NCBI RefSeq assembly: GCF_010686705.1
Contig: NZ_JAAGWY010000002.1
Coordinates: 520,001 to 584,000, forward strand
Reading direction: 5' to 3'
Source: Leifsonia tongyongensis
GTDB lineage: Bacteria; Actinomycetota; Actinomycetes; Actinomycetales; Microbacteriaceae
DNA length: 64,000 nucleotides
In this document: positions 22,709 through 31,996 of the stretch, in pieces
Layout of the letters: each line of letters starts with the position of its first letter
Numbering within the stretch: the first letter of the stretch is position 1
Program-made: the position numbers and the translations under genes
The notes under the pieces: model-generated
Told to the model about the DNA's origin: nothing
The model's input: the letters and a program-made list of their open reading frames with translations, nothing else
Database searches by the model: none

Positions 22709-22906
22709 TCAGGCCTCGGCGTCTTCGATCGCTGAGCGCAGTTCGGCCTCACGCTTGCGGTAGCCGTCTGACACAGCCGAACCGAAATCGCGGGCCTTCT
22801 TGTCGAGGCCGCTGAAGAACTGCTTGCCCTGAGGGGTTTCGTTGACCTTGTGCGCGACAGCGAAACCGATCGCGATGCCGACGACGAGCCACAGAAAACT
22901 CTTCAT
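22709..22906 (-). CDS. Small single-span membrane protein
   Basis: A 65-residue protein with an N-terminal hydrophobic segment (FLWLVVGIAIGFAVAH) followed by a charged, helical tail (GLDKKARDFGSAVSDGYRKREAELRSAI). It resembles small YtxH-like membrane proteins of actinobacteria. It sits 45 bases upstream of alaS and 57 bases after the DUF948 gene on the same strand. The function is unknown, but the slot is commonly occupied by such a protein in Microbacteriaceae. Confidence 0.8.
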   Translation of the reverse strand: MKSFLWLVVGIAIGFAVAHKVNETPQGKQFFSGLDKKARDFGSAVSDGYRKREAELRSAIEDAEA

Positions 22907-22963
22907 GGTGCGTACTCCCTGGTTGATGGGGCGCCGTTCACGAACGAAACGCCTCGGGTCAGT

Positions 22964-23398
22964 TTAGTGCGTGCTACCGCGCTTCCGCCGGGAGCCGGAG
23001 CGCCCTGTGGAATCGTCGGAGGTGGCCCTGCCGGCGCCCGCCGTCGCCCGGAACGCCGCGCGAACCGCGGCGCTGAAGCCGGCCAGTTTGATGAGCGGGC
23101 CACCCACCGTGGCGGCGAACAGGGCGACCAGTGCGGAGACGTTTCCCGTGACGTCCGCGACGTTCTTGGTTATCACGTCGACCCGCGCAAGCTGCTTGTT
23201 GGTCTCCTGGATGGTGGTCGCCGTCTCCTCCAGGATGGGCGTGAGCCCGTCGCTCGCATCCTTGATGGCGGACCGCGTCTCGTCGAGAACCCGGCCGAGC
23301 TTCACGAGGGGCAGGGCGAGGAACCCCACCAGGACGGCGAACACCACCGCCGCGATGAGCCCTGCGATGTCGCCACCCGTCACGAGTCCACCATCCAT
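22964..23398 (-). CDS. DUF948-like membrane protein
   Basis: A 144-residue protein with one N-terminal membrane span (IAGLIAAVVFAVLVGFLALPLVKLG), then an amphipathic helical stretch with repeated Thr/Asn/Val (ETATTIQETNKQLARVDVITKNVADVTGNV) typical of DUF948, a second weakly hydrophobic region and a basic Ser/Arg-rich tail. The family is membrane-anchored with a coiled coil and no known enzyme activity. It pairs with the small membrane protein gene downstream, between rpsD and alaS. Confidence 0.83.
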   Translation of the reverse strand: MDGGLVTGGDIAGLIAAVVFAVLVGFLALPLVKLGRVLDETRSAIKDASDGLTPILEETATTIQETNKQLARVDVITKNVADVTGNVSALVALFAATVGGPLIKLAGFSAAVRAAFRATAGAGRATSDDSTGRSGSRRKRGSTH

Positions 23399-23442
23399 TC
23401 CGCCAACGGCATATTATCGGCCGCCCGTATCTATCCTGCCCG

Positions 23443-23483
23443 AAAAACGCATGAAGCGGGCCACCCGTGAGGTGACCCGCTTC
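23443..23483 (-). terminator. Rho-independent terminator after rpsD
   Basis: A 13-bp stem with one mismatch (arms 23453-23465 and 23471-23483, 5-base loop) is followed on the minus strand by a run of five T after four bases. It lies 17 bases beyond the rpsD stop and before the DUF948 gene. Confidence 0.75.
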
Positions 23484-23499
23484 CTAGCGTAGACGCAAG

Positions 23500-24129
23500 T
23501 TATCGCGCTGCGTAGTACTCGACGACGAGCTGGACCTCACACGTGACCGGAACCTCGGCACGCTTCGGGCGACGCACAAGGCGCGCGTGAAGCTTGTCGA
23601 GCTCGACCTCGAGGTAGGCCGGGGTCTTGGGGAGGACGTCGACGTGACCGCCGGCCGCTGCCACCTGGAACGGCTCGGTGCCCTCGCTGCGCGCCTTGAC
23701 GTGGATCAGCTGACCCGGCTTGACGCGGAACGACGGACGGTCGACGAGCTTGCCGTCGACGAGGATGTGACGGTGCACTACCATCTGGCGGGCCTGGGCC
23801 GTGGTGCGGGCGAAGCCGGCACGGAGCACGAGAGCGTCGAGACGCATCTCGAGGAGCTCGACCAGGTTCTCACCGGTCAGGCCCTGGGTGCGACGGGCCT
23901 CTTCGAACGCGATGCGAAGCTGCTTCTCGCGGATGCCGTACTGGGCACGCAGACGCTGCTTCTCGCGCAGACGGACGGCGTAGTCGGAGTCGGCCTTGCG
24001 CTTGGTGCGACCGTGCTCGCCGGGGGCGTACGGACGCTTCTCGAGGTACTTGGCTGCCTTCGGGGTCAGGGCGATGCCCAGTGACCGCGACAGGCGGGTC
24101 TTGCTACGGGTACGTGACTTGGTAGACAC
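23500..24129 (-). CDS. rpsD: 30S ribosomal protein S4
   Basis: S4 is a primary 16S rRNA binder and assembly protein. The 209-residue protein has the S4 RNA-binding domain (MRLDALVLRAGFARTTAQARQMVVHRHILVDGKLVDRPSFRVKPGQ) and the family N-terminal YAPGEHGRTKRKADSDYAVRLREKQRLRAQYG. The N terminus has no zinc-binding cysteines, so this is the zinc-independent form. GTG 24129 follows an AAAGGA site. The gene stands alone, as in many actinobacteria, upstream of a clear terminator. Confidence 0.97.
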   Translation of the reverse strand: MSTKSRTRSKTRLSRSLGIALTPKAAKYLEKRPYAPGEHGRTKRKADSDYAVRLREKQRLRAQYGIREKQLRIAFEEARRTQGLTGENLVELLEMRLDALVLRAGFARTTAQARQMVVHRHILVDGKLVDRPSFRVKPGQLIHVKARSEGTEPFQVAAAGGHVDVLPKTPAYLEVELDKLHARLVRRPKRAEVPVTCEVQLVVEYYAAR

Positions 24130-24307
24130 GAGGTCCTTTCGGTTGTCTCTCTAACAGTGTGAAATGCAGGCACACAGGATCGTCCTGCAGTATTAGAGGG
24201 ATGGTGCCAGGGAAGCCCGGCTACAGGGCCTTTCCCTTCGAGAACGTTTGTCGACGCAGCCGCACGCGACACCCGCTTCTAGGCTGATCGATTCTAGCAG
24301 ATCGTCG

Positions 24308-25648
24308 TCAGTGCCCGCGCACGATGCGACGGAGCTTGGCGAGCCGCGCCGACACGTCCCGCTCGTTGCCGTGCTCGGTCGGCTCGTAGTAGATCGCATT
24401 CTTGAGTTCGTTGGGCAGGTACTGCTGCTGCAGCACGCCGAGCTCGTCGTCGTGCGGGTACTTGTAGCCCTTGCCGTGGCCGAGCCGTTTCGCACCGGGA
24501 TAGTGGGCGTCGCGCAGGTGTTTCGGCACGCGACCCATCGTGCCGGCCCGCACGTCGGCGATCGCCTTGTCGAGGGCCATGTACGCAGCGTTCGACTTGG
24601 GAGCGGTGGCCAGGTGGACGACGGCCTGGGCCAGCGGGATGCGCCCCTCGGGCATGCCGATCAGCTGCACCGCGTCCGCCGCTGCGACAGCGATCACCAG
24701 GGACTGCGGGTCGGCCATGCCGATGTCCTCGGAGGCGAGCACGATGATCCTCCGGGCGATGAAGCGCGGGTCCTCCCCCGCCTCGATCATGCGCGCGAGG
24801 TAGTGGAGCGACGCGTCGACGTCGGAGCCCCGCACGGACTTGATGAAGGCGCTGATCACGTCGTAGTGCTCGTCGCCGTTCCGGTCGTAACGCAGCAGGG
24901 CCCGGTCGACGGCCTGTGCGACCAGCTCGGCAGTGATGACTGGTCTGTCCGCCGACGTCGCCGGCGTCGACGAGTCAGCGGAGACGGATGCCGCCTCGAG
25001 GGCGGTGAGCGCGCGCCGTGCGTCACCGGAGGCGAGACGGATGATCGCCGACCGTGCATCCGCCTCGAGCACGAAGCGGTCACGGAGACCGCGCTCGTCG
25101 ACGAGTGCGCGATCGACGACGACTCCCAGGTCGTCGTCGCTCAGCGTCTCGAGGGTGAGGAGCAGGGAGCGCGACAGCAGTGGCGAGATCACGGAGAACG
25201 ACGGGTTCTCCGTCGTCGCTGCAACGAGGATCACCCATCCGTTCTCGACGCCGGGGAGCAGGGCGTCCTGCTGGGCCTTCGTGAACCGGTGGATCTCATC
25301 GAGGAACAGCACCGTCGAGATCCCGTACAGGTCACGGGTCGAGAGCGCTTCTTCCATGACCTGCCGAACATCTCGGACACCGGCGGAGACGGCCGATAGC
25401 TCGACGAACCTTCGGCCGGACGAGTGGGCGATGGCCTGGGCGAGCGTGGTCTTGCCCGTTCCCGGAGGGCCCCACAGGATGACCGAGACCGAGCCGCGCT
25501 CACCAGTCGTGTCCGACGCCAGGCTCACGAGTGGTGAGCCCGGGGTGAGCAGGTGCCGCTGGCCCGCCACCTCGTCGAGGCTCTTCGGTCGCATGCGCAC
25601 GGCGAGGGGTGTTGCTCCGCTGCGGAGCCCCGGTTGCACATCGACCAT
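24308..25648 (-). CDS. rarA: Replication-associated recombination ATPase RarA (MgsA)
   Basis: RarA is an AAA+ ATPase related to clamp loaders that acts at stalled replication forks. The 446-residue protein has Walker A ([12 protein letters not shown]), Walker B ([11 protein letters not shown]), sensor 1 ([10 protein letters not shown]) and the C-terminal MgsA tetramerisation domain ([42 protein letters not shown]). It is the last gene before the divergent plus-strand cyclophilin gene. The 178 bases separating it from rpsD hold no gene. Confidence 0.96.
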   Translation of the reverse strand: MVDVQPGLRSGATPLAVRMRPKSLDEVAGQRHLLTPGSPLVSLASDTTGERGSVSVILWGPPGTGKTTLAQAIAHSSGRRFVELSAVSAGVRDVRQVMEEALSTRDLYGISTVLFLDEIHRFTKAQQDALLPGVENGWVILVAATTENPSFSVISPLLSRSLLLTLETLSDDDLGVVVDRALVDERGLRDRFVLEADARSAIIRLASGDARRALTALEAASVSADSSTPATSADRPVITAELVAQAVDRALLRYDRNGDEHYDVISAFIKSVRGSDVDASLHYLARMIEAGEDPRFIARRIIVLASEDIGMADPQSLVIAVAAADAVQLIGMPEGRIPLAQAVVHLATAPKSNAAYMALDKAIADVRAGTMGRVPKHLRDAHYPGAKRLGHGKGYKYPHDDELGVLQQQYLPNELKNAIYYEPTEHGNERDVSARLAKLRRIVRGH

Positions 25649-25811
25649 GGGTCAAGGCTAGTTGCTTCCGCCGACACCGCCGCGCGACGATCCACAGGAG
25701 CATTTGGCCGCCATAGCTCGGTCGCATAAAGTTCATCTGAGGTCCTGCGCGGTGGCGCTCCGGGCCGCAGACTCCCCCCGCACGACGGCGCGCCCCCTCG
25801 GAGGAATTCAC

Positions 25812-26576
25812 GTGGCACCGAACAAGCAGAACGATCGCGAAGCGCGCCAGGCGCGCGAGCGGCTGAGGGCCTACCAGGCACGCCAGACCGTGCACGAGGC
25901 CAAGGCCCGGCGGCGCGTTCGCGACAACTGGCTCGCCGGAATCGGAGTCCTGGTCGTCGTCGTCCTCGCGGTGCTCACGCAGCTCCTGTACTTCAACACC
26001 GGGCCGGGCAAGCCCGTCGCGAGCCCGTCGCCCTCCGCTGCCGCCTACACACTGCCGCCGAAGACGCTCGCCGCCAATCGCCAGTGGACCGGCACGATGA
26101 CGATCAACGACATCCCGCTCGGCATCAGCCTCGACGGAGCCAAGGCGCCGCAGGCGGTGTCATCGACGATCGCCCTGAGCCAGAAGGGCTTCTACAACGG
26201 TCTCAGCTGCCACCGCCTGACGACCTCGGGAATCTACGTCCTGCAGTGCGGCGACCCCAAGGGCGACGGCTCGGGCGGCCCGGGCTACAGCTACGGACCG
26301 ATCGAGAACGCTCCCACGAACAACGTGTATCCCGCCGGCACGCTCGCGATGGCGCGCTCGAGCAACAACGCGAACAGCCAGGGCAGCCAGTTCTTCATCG
26401 TCTACAAGACCTCCACCATCCCCTCCGACACGGCGGGCGGCTACACCGTCATCGGAAAGGTCACGAGCGGTCTCGACAAGCTGATCAGCGAGGTCGCAGC
26501 CAAGGGTGTCCAGGGCGGCACGACCGACGGCAAGCCGAACGTCACGACGACGATCACGGGGATAACGGTTCAATAA
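25812..26576 (+). CDS. Membrane-anchored cyclophilin-type peptidyl-prolyl isomerase
   Basis: A 254-residue protein with a charged cytosolic N terminus (NKQNDREARQARERLRAYQ), one span (NWLAGIGVLVVVVLAVLTQLLYF), a Pro/Ser linker and an extracytoplasmic cyclophilin domain (FYNGLSCHRLTTSGIYVLQCGDPKGDGSGGPGYSYG, GSQFFIVYK). It probably catalyses proline isomerisation of exported proteins. GTG 25812 is chosen because GGAGG lies 8 bases upstream; the frame from 25662 has no ribosome site. The usual active-site RxxxxFxxQ-type residues are partly altered (HRLTTSGIYVLQCGD), so activity is probable but not certain. Confidence 0.9.
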   Translation: MAPNKQNDREARQARERLRAYQARQTVHEAKARRRVRDNWLAGIGVLVVVVLAVLTQLLYFNTGPGKPVASPSPSAAAYTLPPKTLAANRQWTGTMTINDIPLGISLDGAKAPQAVSSTIALSQKGFYNGLSCHRLTTSGIYVLQCGDPKGDGSGGPGYSYGPIENAPTNNVYPAGTLAMARSSNNANSQGSQFFIVYKTSTIPSDTAGGYTVIGKVTSGLDKLISEVAAKGVQGGTTDGKPNVTTTITGITVQ

Positions 26577-26635
26577 GCACCTCTGCACGCCCCGTGCGCG
26601 TGCAATAGGCTAAAACGCAGTGTGAGGCGGTCGTC

Positions 26636-27895
26636 GTGGCCGTCGTCGTCAGCAAGGTGAGGCTCTTGGCTACAACTGATCAGCAACCGTGGGGTCGCGT
26701 CGATGAGACCGGCACCGTCTTCGTTCGCGAAGGCGAAGGCGAGAGGGCGGTCGGTCAATACCCCGACGGCACTCCAGAAGAGGCGCTCGCCTACTTCGAA
26801 CGCAAGTACACGGACCTGGCGGGTCAGGTGACGTTGCTCGAGCAGCGTGCACGCCGCGGCGCACCGGCGGCCGATATCGCCAAGGCCGTCGCCACCCTGA
26901 GCGAGCACGTCGCGTCGGCAAATGCCGTCGGCGATCTGGCCTCGCTCCAGGAGCGCCTGGCCAAGCTCGGCGGAACGGTCGAGGAACTGACCGAACAGCA
27001 GACGGCAGAGGCGCGCGCTGCGGTCGACGCCGCCATCGCCGAACGCACCGAGATCGTGGTCGAAGCCGAGGCGCTCGCTGCGGAAGATCCGGCGAAGACG
27101 CAGTGGAAGCAGACGACGGCATCCCTCGACACCCTCTTCGCGCGCTGGCAGGCCCATCAGCACGACGGGCCGCGCCTGCCCAAGAACGAGGCCAACGAGC
27201 TGTGGAAGCGGTTCCGCGCCGCACGCGCGACGATCGAGCACAACCGCAAGGCGTTCTTCGCCGAGCTCGACAATCAGCACCGCGACGTCCGCACCCGTAA
27301 GACCCAGCTGATCGAGCAGGCCGAGGCCCTCATCCCCCGCGGCGCCGACGGAGTGCCCGCCTATCGCGAGCTTCTCGAGCAGTGGAAACTGGCCGGCCGT
27401 GCGGGCAAGCGGAACGACGACGCGCTCTGGGCCCGGTTCAAGGCTGCCGGCGACGCGATCTACTCGGCGAAGTCCGAGATCGACGCCCGCGAGAACGAGG
27501 AGTTCTCGGCGAACCTCGAAGCCAAGCTCGCGCTCCTGACCGAAGCCGAGCCCCTCCTGACCGCGACCGATCGCGAGTCCGCCCGCGCGACGTTGAGTTC
27601 CATTCAGCGCCGGTGGGACGAGATCGGAAAGGTCCCGCGCGACCAGGTCAAGGTCGTCGAAGAGCGCCTCCGCAAGGTCGAGGCTGCCGTGCGAAAGCTG
27701 GACGACGACCACTGGCAGCGCAACAACCCGGAGAAGAAGGCGCGGTCCGAAGGCCTGGCGAGCCAGCTGACGGCTGCCATCGCCAAGCTCGAGGCTGAGC
27801 TCGAAGAAGCGAAGGCCAGCGGCGACAAAGCGAAGGTCGCGGCCGCGCAGGAGGCTCTGGATGCTCGCAAGGTCTGGCTCGACGCGCTGAAGTAG
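26636..27895 (+). CDS. DUF349 helical-repeat protein
   Basis: A roughly 419-residue, highly charged helical protein with several DUF349 repeats, each with a W..RF or W..F core (ARWQAHQHDG, NELWKRFRAARATIEHNRKAFF, ALWARFKAAGDAIYSAK, IQRRWDEIGKVP). DUF349 proteins are cytosolic and of unknown function. A promoter with a TAGGCT-like -10 lies shortly upstream. The start is uncertain: GTG 26636 is used here; TTG 26666, close behind AAGGTGAGG, gives a protein beginning ATTDQQPWGRVDE that looks equally good. Confidence 0.9.
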   Translation: MAVVVSKVRLLATTDQQPWGRVDETGTVFVREGEGERAVGQYPDGTPEEALAYFERKYTDLAGQVTLLEQRARRGAPAADIAKAVATLSEHVASANAVGDLASLQERLAKLGGTVEELTEQQTAEARAAVDAAIAERTEIVVEAEALAAEDPAKTQWKQTTASLDTLFARWQAHQHDGPRLPKNEANELWKRFRAARATIEHNRKAFFAELDNQHRDVRTRKTQLIEQAEALIPRGADGVPAYRELLEQWKLAGRAGKRNDDALWARFKAAGDAIYSAKSEIDARENEEFSANLEAKLALLTEAEPLLTATDRESARATLSSIQRRWDEIGKVPRDQVKVVEERLRKVEAAVRKLDDDHWQRNNPEKKARSEGLASQLTAAIAKLEAELEEAKASGDKAKVAAAQEALDARKVWLDALK

Positions 27896-27984
27896 CGATG
27901 ATAGCGGCTCTGCACAGGGGTCGCTCATCCACACATCCGCGTGCGCTCGACCATGCGGACGAATCGGCGCCCCAGGATGGTCGT

Positions 27985-28596
27985 ATGACGCGACTGCTTC
28001 CCCGCCTCCTCGACCAGGTCGACCTGCCGCCAGCAGAGCTCCGCGCGGCCCGAATCGACGGACAGCTGTTCGCAGTCGACGAGGCGTTCGCGGTGCTTGG
28101 CGAACCGGACAGCGTCGAGCTCAGGGCTGCGGCGCTCGCACCACTGGTGCCCGATCGTATGATCGTCGAGCGATCCTCAGCGCTCTGGGTGTATGGAGCG
28201 CGAGCAGAGGCGCCGTTCCGGCATCAGTTGTGCATGGACATGGCCAACCGCACGACACCGCACCACTCCCTCCGATTCGAGTACCGCGAATGCCGGCTCG
28301 AACGCGACGATGTTCTGCAACTCGGCGCACTGAAGATCACGTCCCACCTCCGAACGGCGATCGACCTGTTGAGAACGCGCGAGCCGTTCGCCGCTGCTGA
28401 CGCGCTCGATGTGCTCGCCGTCCTGCAGCTCGGCGGATCGGGGGTGAGCGAGTGCGCCCGGTGCATCCGCACACAGCCGCGGTACCCGGGTGTCCGGCGT
28501 GCGCTCGCCCGTCTGGCGTCGATCGATCGCTCGGGTCTCAGCCTCTCGGGTCTCAACCCGCTCGGGTCTCAGCTTGCTGGTCTCAGCCTGCACTGA
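27985..28596 (+). CDS. AbiEi-like protein with short C-terminal repeats
   Basis: A 203-residue protein. Residues about 20-130 (GQLFAVDEAFAVLGEPDSVELRAAAL, RTTPHHSLRFEYRECRLERDDV, LKITSHLRTAIDLLR) resemble the winged-helix and C-terminal regions of AbiEi-type antitoxin/regulator proteins that are common in Microbacteriaceae. No AbiEii toxin gene is adjacent, so a toxin-antitoxin role is unproven. The C terminus is built from SGLSLSGLNPLGSQLAGLS, encoded by four near-copies of a GGGTCTCA unit. ATG 27985 has an AGGATGG site. The gene overlaps the convergent rel gene by 14 bases. Confidence 0.72.
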   Translation: MTRLLPRLLDQVDLPPAELRAARIDGQLFAVDEAFAVLGEPDSVELRAAALAPLVPDRMIVERSSALWVYGARAEAPFRHQLCMDMANRTTPHHSLRFEYRECRLERDDVLQLGALKITSHLRTAIDLLRTREPFAAADALDVLAVLQLGGSGVSECARCIRTQPRYPGVRRALARLASIDRSGLSLSGLNPLGSQLAGLSLH

Positions 28597-30835
28597 CCCG
28601 ATAGACGTCGTAGACCGCGTCGATACGGCGCACCGCGTTCAGCACACGGTCGAGGTGGGTGGTGTCGCCCATCTCGAAGACGAACCGGCTGAGGGCCAGA
28701 CGGTCGCTCGACGTCGTGACGGTCGCCGAGAGGATGTTGACATGGTTCTCGGACAACACACGCGTGACGTCCGACAGCAGCCCGGAGCGGTCGAGCGCCT
28801 CGACCTGGATCTGCACCAGGAAGACGCTCTTCGAGCTCGGCGCCCATTCGACGTCGATCATGCGTTCCGGCTCCTGCAGTAGCGACTGCACGTTGTGGCA
28901 GCTCGCCTGGTGCACGGAGACTCCCGCGCCGCGCGTGATGAAGCCCACGATGGGGTCGCCGGGGACGGGGGTGCAGCATTTGGCCAGCTTGACAAGGATG
29001 TCCGGCGCACCTCGCACCAGTACACCCGAATCGCTGTTCCGGAGCTGACGCGACCGTCCCTTGACCGGAAGCTCGATCTCGCCCGCGTCGCCTTCGGCCT
29101 CGGTCTGGAGCGAAGCGACGACCTTCTCGATGACGGATTGCGTCGAGACGTGACCTTCGCCGACGGCCGCGTACAACGCCGAGACGTCTTCGTACCGCAG
29201 CTGCGCGGCTACTTCCGCCAGGGAGTCCTGGGTCATCAGCTTCTGCAGCGGCAGGTTCTGCTTGCGCATGGCGCGCGCGATCGCGTCTTTGCCCTGCTCT
29301 ATCGCCTCGTCGCGACGCTCCTTGGTGAACCACTGTCGGATCTTGTTGCGCGCGCGAGGGCTCTTGACGAAGTTCAGCCAGTCCTGGCTCGGACCGGAAT
29401 CGGGGTTCTTCGAGGTGAAGACCTCGACGACGTCGCCGGTCGTGAGCGTGCTCTCCAACGGCACCAGACGGCCGTTGACCTTCGCACCCATGGTGCGGTG
29501 ACCGACTTCTGTGTGGACCGCGTACGCGAAGTCGACCGGAGTCGCACCGGTCGGCAGCCCGATGACCCTGCCCTTGGGTGTGAAGACGTAGACCTCTTTG
29601 GCACCGATCTCGAACCGCAGCGAGTCGAGGAATTCGCTGGGATCGGCCGTCTCGGCCTGCCAGTCGGAGAGGTGAGCGAGCCACGCGAGGTCGGTGTCGA
29701 CCTTGCCGGAGGGGCCGGAGCTCTTGCCGTTGACCTGCTCCTTGTACTTCCAATGCGCTGCGACACCGAATTCGGCGCGCTGGTGCATCTCTTCAGTACG
29801 GATCTGGATCTCGACCGCGCGGCCCTCGGGCCCGATGACCGTCGTGTGCAGCGACTGGTACAGGTTGAACTTCGGCGTGGCGATGTAGTCCTTGAAACGT
29901 CCCGGCATCGGTGTCCAGCGCGCGTGGATCTGGCCCAGTACGGCGTAGCAGTCGCGCACCGAGTTCACCAGCACCCGGATGCCGACCAGGTCGTAGATCT
30001 CGTCGAACTCGCGACCCCGGACCACCATCTTCTGATAGATCGAGTAGAACTGCTTGGGCCGGCCGACGACCTTGCCGCGGATTCGCGCCGACTTGAGGTC
30101 GTCGTTGATCGCGTCGATGACGTGCTGCACGAGACGCTCGCGTTCAGGCGAGCGCTGTCGCACCAGGCTTTCGATCTCGGCGTAGAGCTTCGGGTACAAC
30201 ACGGCGAACGAGAGGTCCTCGAGCTCCCATTTGATCGCCTGGATGCCCAGCCGATGGGCCAGCGGAGCGTAGATCTCGAGCGTCTCGGTGGCCTTGCGGG
30301 TGGCGGATTCGGCCGGGACGAAGCCCCAGGTGCGAGCGTTGTGCAGGCGGTCCGCCAGTTTGATGATCAGAACGCGGATGTCCTTCGACATCGCGACGAT
30401 CATCTTGCGAACGGTCTCGGCCTGCGCACTGTCGCCGTACTTGACCTTGTCGAGCTTGGTGACCCCGTCGACCAGCATCGCGATCTCGTCGCCGAACGCA
30501 TCGCGCAACTCGTCCAGGGTGTACTCGGTGTCTTCGACCGTGTCGTGCAGCAGTGCGGCTGCGATGGTCTTCGACCCGATGCCGAGGTCGGCGAGGATCT
30601 GGGCTACTGCGACGGGATGCGTGATGTACGGCTCGCCACTGCGCCGCTTCTGTCCGGCGTGGGCCTTCTCGGCGACTGCGTAGGCACGCTCGACCAGCGA
30701 CAGGTCGGCCTTCGGGTGGTGCATCCGCACAGTGCGAATCAGGGTATCGACGGCGCCGGCGGGTTGCGCCCGGGAGAAGATCCGCGGCACAAGACGGCGC
30801 AGGGAAGCAGTCTGTGGCGTTGTCGTGTCGACCAT
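28583..30835 (-). CDS. rel: Bifunctional (p)ppGpp synthetase/hydrolase Rel
   Basis: Rel makes and degrades the alarmone (p)ppGpp. The 750-residue protein has the HD hydrolase domain (AAALLHDTVEDTEYT), the synthetase domain (RGREFDEIYDLVGIRVLV, GRFKDYIATPKFNLYQSLHTTV), a TGS domain (VYVFTPKGRVIGLPTGATPVDFAYAVH), a zinc-finger-like region (LAKCCTPVPGDPIVGFITRGAG) and a C-terminal ACT domain. Both catalytic halves look intact. It lies downstream of secF on the same strand, a conserved actinobacterial order, and its end overlaps the convergent AbiEi-like gene by 14 bases. Confidence 0.97.
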   Translation of the reverse strand: MVDTTTPQTASLRRLVPRIFSRAQPAGAVDTLIRTVRMHHPKADLSLVERAYAVAEKAHAGQKRRSGEPYITHPVAVAQILADLGIGSKTIAAALLHDTVEDTEYTLDELRDAFGDEIAMLVDGVTKLDKVKYGDSAQAETVRKMIVAMSKDIRVLIIKLADRLHNARTWGFVPAESATRKATETLEIYAPLAHRLGIQAIKWELEDLSFAVLYPKLYAEIESLVRQRSPERERLVQHVIDAINDDLKSARIRGKVVGRPKQFYSIYQKMVVRGREFDEIYDLVGIRVLVNSVRDCYAVLGQIHARWTPMPGRFKDYIATPKFNLYQSLHTTVIGPEGRAVEIQIRTEEMHQRAEFGVAAHWKYKEQVNGKSSGPSGKVDTDLAWLAHLSDWQAETADPSEFLDSLRFEIGAKEVYVFTPKGRVIGLPTGATPVDFAYAVHTEVGHRTMGAKVNGRLVPLESTLTTGDVVEVFTSKNPDSGPSQDWLNFVKSPRARNKIRQWFTKERRDEAIEQGKDAIARAMRKQNLPLQKLMTQDSLAEVAAQLRYEDVSALYAAVGEGHVSTQSVIEKVVASLQTEAEGDAGEIELPVKGRSRQLRNSDSGVLVRGAPDILVKLAKCCTPVPGDPIVGFITRGAGVSVHQASCHNVQSLLQEPERMIDVEWAPSSKSVFLVQIQVEALDRSGLLSDVTRVLSENHVNILSATVTTSSDRLALSRFVFEMGDTTHLDRVLNAVRRIDAVYDVYRVSAG

Positions 30836-30973
30836 CAGCGTGCCTCCCGTCTTCTATTATCGCGGGTGACGCCTCTATGTTCTGCCGTGTGCAGACCGTC
30901 CAAGGCCGCGCGCGCGGTTCTCACCTCGTACCCACCGAGAGGAGAACCGGGCACACGAGCTCCTTATTCCACG

Positions 30974-31996
30974 CTATTTCGCGGCGACGGGGACGGACGC
31001 GGGCGCTGCGGCTGCCTTCGGCCGCGTCGCGCGGACCTTCGCATCGTGCTTCTTGATCGCCGTCTCGCCCTCGCGGAACTGCGAGTACATCGGGGCCGCG
31101 AGGAAGATCGTCGAATAGGTGCCGACGATGATTCCGATGAGAAGGGCGAGCGAGATGTCCCGGAGCGTGTCCGCACCGAGGGCGAAAGCACCGATGAAGA
31201 GGATCGAGGCGACAGGCAGGACAGCGACGACCGCCGTGTTGATCGAGCGCACGAGCGTCTGGTTGACGGCGAGGTTCACCGCCTCGGGGAAGGTTCGCCG
31301 CGTGAGCTCCAATTCCTCCTTGGTGTTCTCACGCACCTTGTCGAACACGACGACCGTGTCGTACAGCGAGTATCCGAGAATCGTGAGGAAGCCGATCATC
31401 GTCGCCGGAGTGATCTCGAAACCGACGAGGGCGTAGATGCCCGCGGTGATGATGAGGTCGTGGAAGAGCGAGATGATCGCCGACGCCGACATCTTCCAGG
31501 TACGGAAGTACAGCGCCATCGCGATGAATGCGAGGAGCAGGAAGACGACGAGACCCTGGATCGATTGTCGCGTCACGTCGGCGCCCCAGGTCGGGCCGAT
31601 GAACGAGGACGCGACTTCGGTGGTCGGCACGTTGTAGGCCTTGGCCAGCGCATCCGCCACCTGACGGCTCTGGTCGGCCGTGAGCTGGTCGGTCTGGACG
31701 CGCACAGCGTTGTTGTTGACGCTGGTGACGTGGACGACGGCGTTGGGCACGATGCTCGCGACCGCATCCTGCGCAGGTGTCTGCGACGTGGTCTGAACGT
31801 TCGTGATCTGGAACTGCGATCCGCCCCGGAACTCGATGCCGAAGTTGAATCCGCCCTTGACGATCGGGATGATGATGGACGCGATGACCATCACGATCGC
31901 AATCGTGTACCAGATCTTGCGCTTGCCGACGAAGTCGTACGAGCGGGCGCCGGTGTAGAGGTCGTTTCCGAACCGTGTGAGGCGACTGGCGGCCAT
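30974..31996 (-). CDS. secF: Protein translocase subunit SecF
   Basis: SecF, with SecD, uses the proton motive force to assist SecYEG export. The 340-residue protein has a first span (IWYTIAIVMVIASIIIPI), the FGIEFRGGSQFQI motif, a periplasmic P1 domain and five further spans with the SDF core (MIGFLTILGYSLYDTVVVFDKVREN). ATG 31996 shares a base with the secD stop. The longer frame upstream is a shadow of secD. Confidence 0.96.
   Translation of the reverse strand: MAASRLTRFGNDLYTGARSYDFVGKRKIWYTIAIVMVIASIIIPIVKGGFNFGIEFRGGSQFQITNVQTTSQTPAQDAVASIVPNAVVHVTSVNNNAVRVQTDQLTADQSRQVADALAKAYNVPTTEVASSFIGPTWGADVTRQSIQGLVVFLLLAFIAMALYFRTWKMSASAIISLFHDLIITAGIYALVGFEITPATMIGFLTILGYSLYDTVVVFDKVRENTKEELELTRRTFPEAVNLAVNQTLVRSINTAVVAVLPVASILFIGAFALGADTLRDISLALLIGIIVGTYSTIFLAAPMYSQFREGETAIKKHDAKVRATRPKAAAAPASVPVAAK

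Noticed and set aside
30914-30950. Hairpin between rel and secF as a terminator
   Set aside because: An 8-bp stem (CGGTTCTC/GAGAACCG) with a long loop and no T run; not strong enough to annotate.
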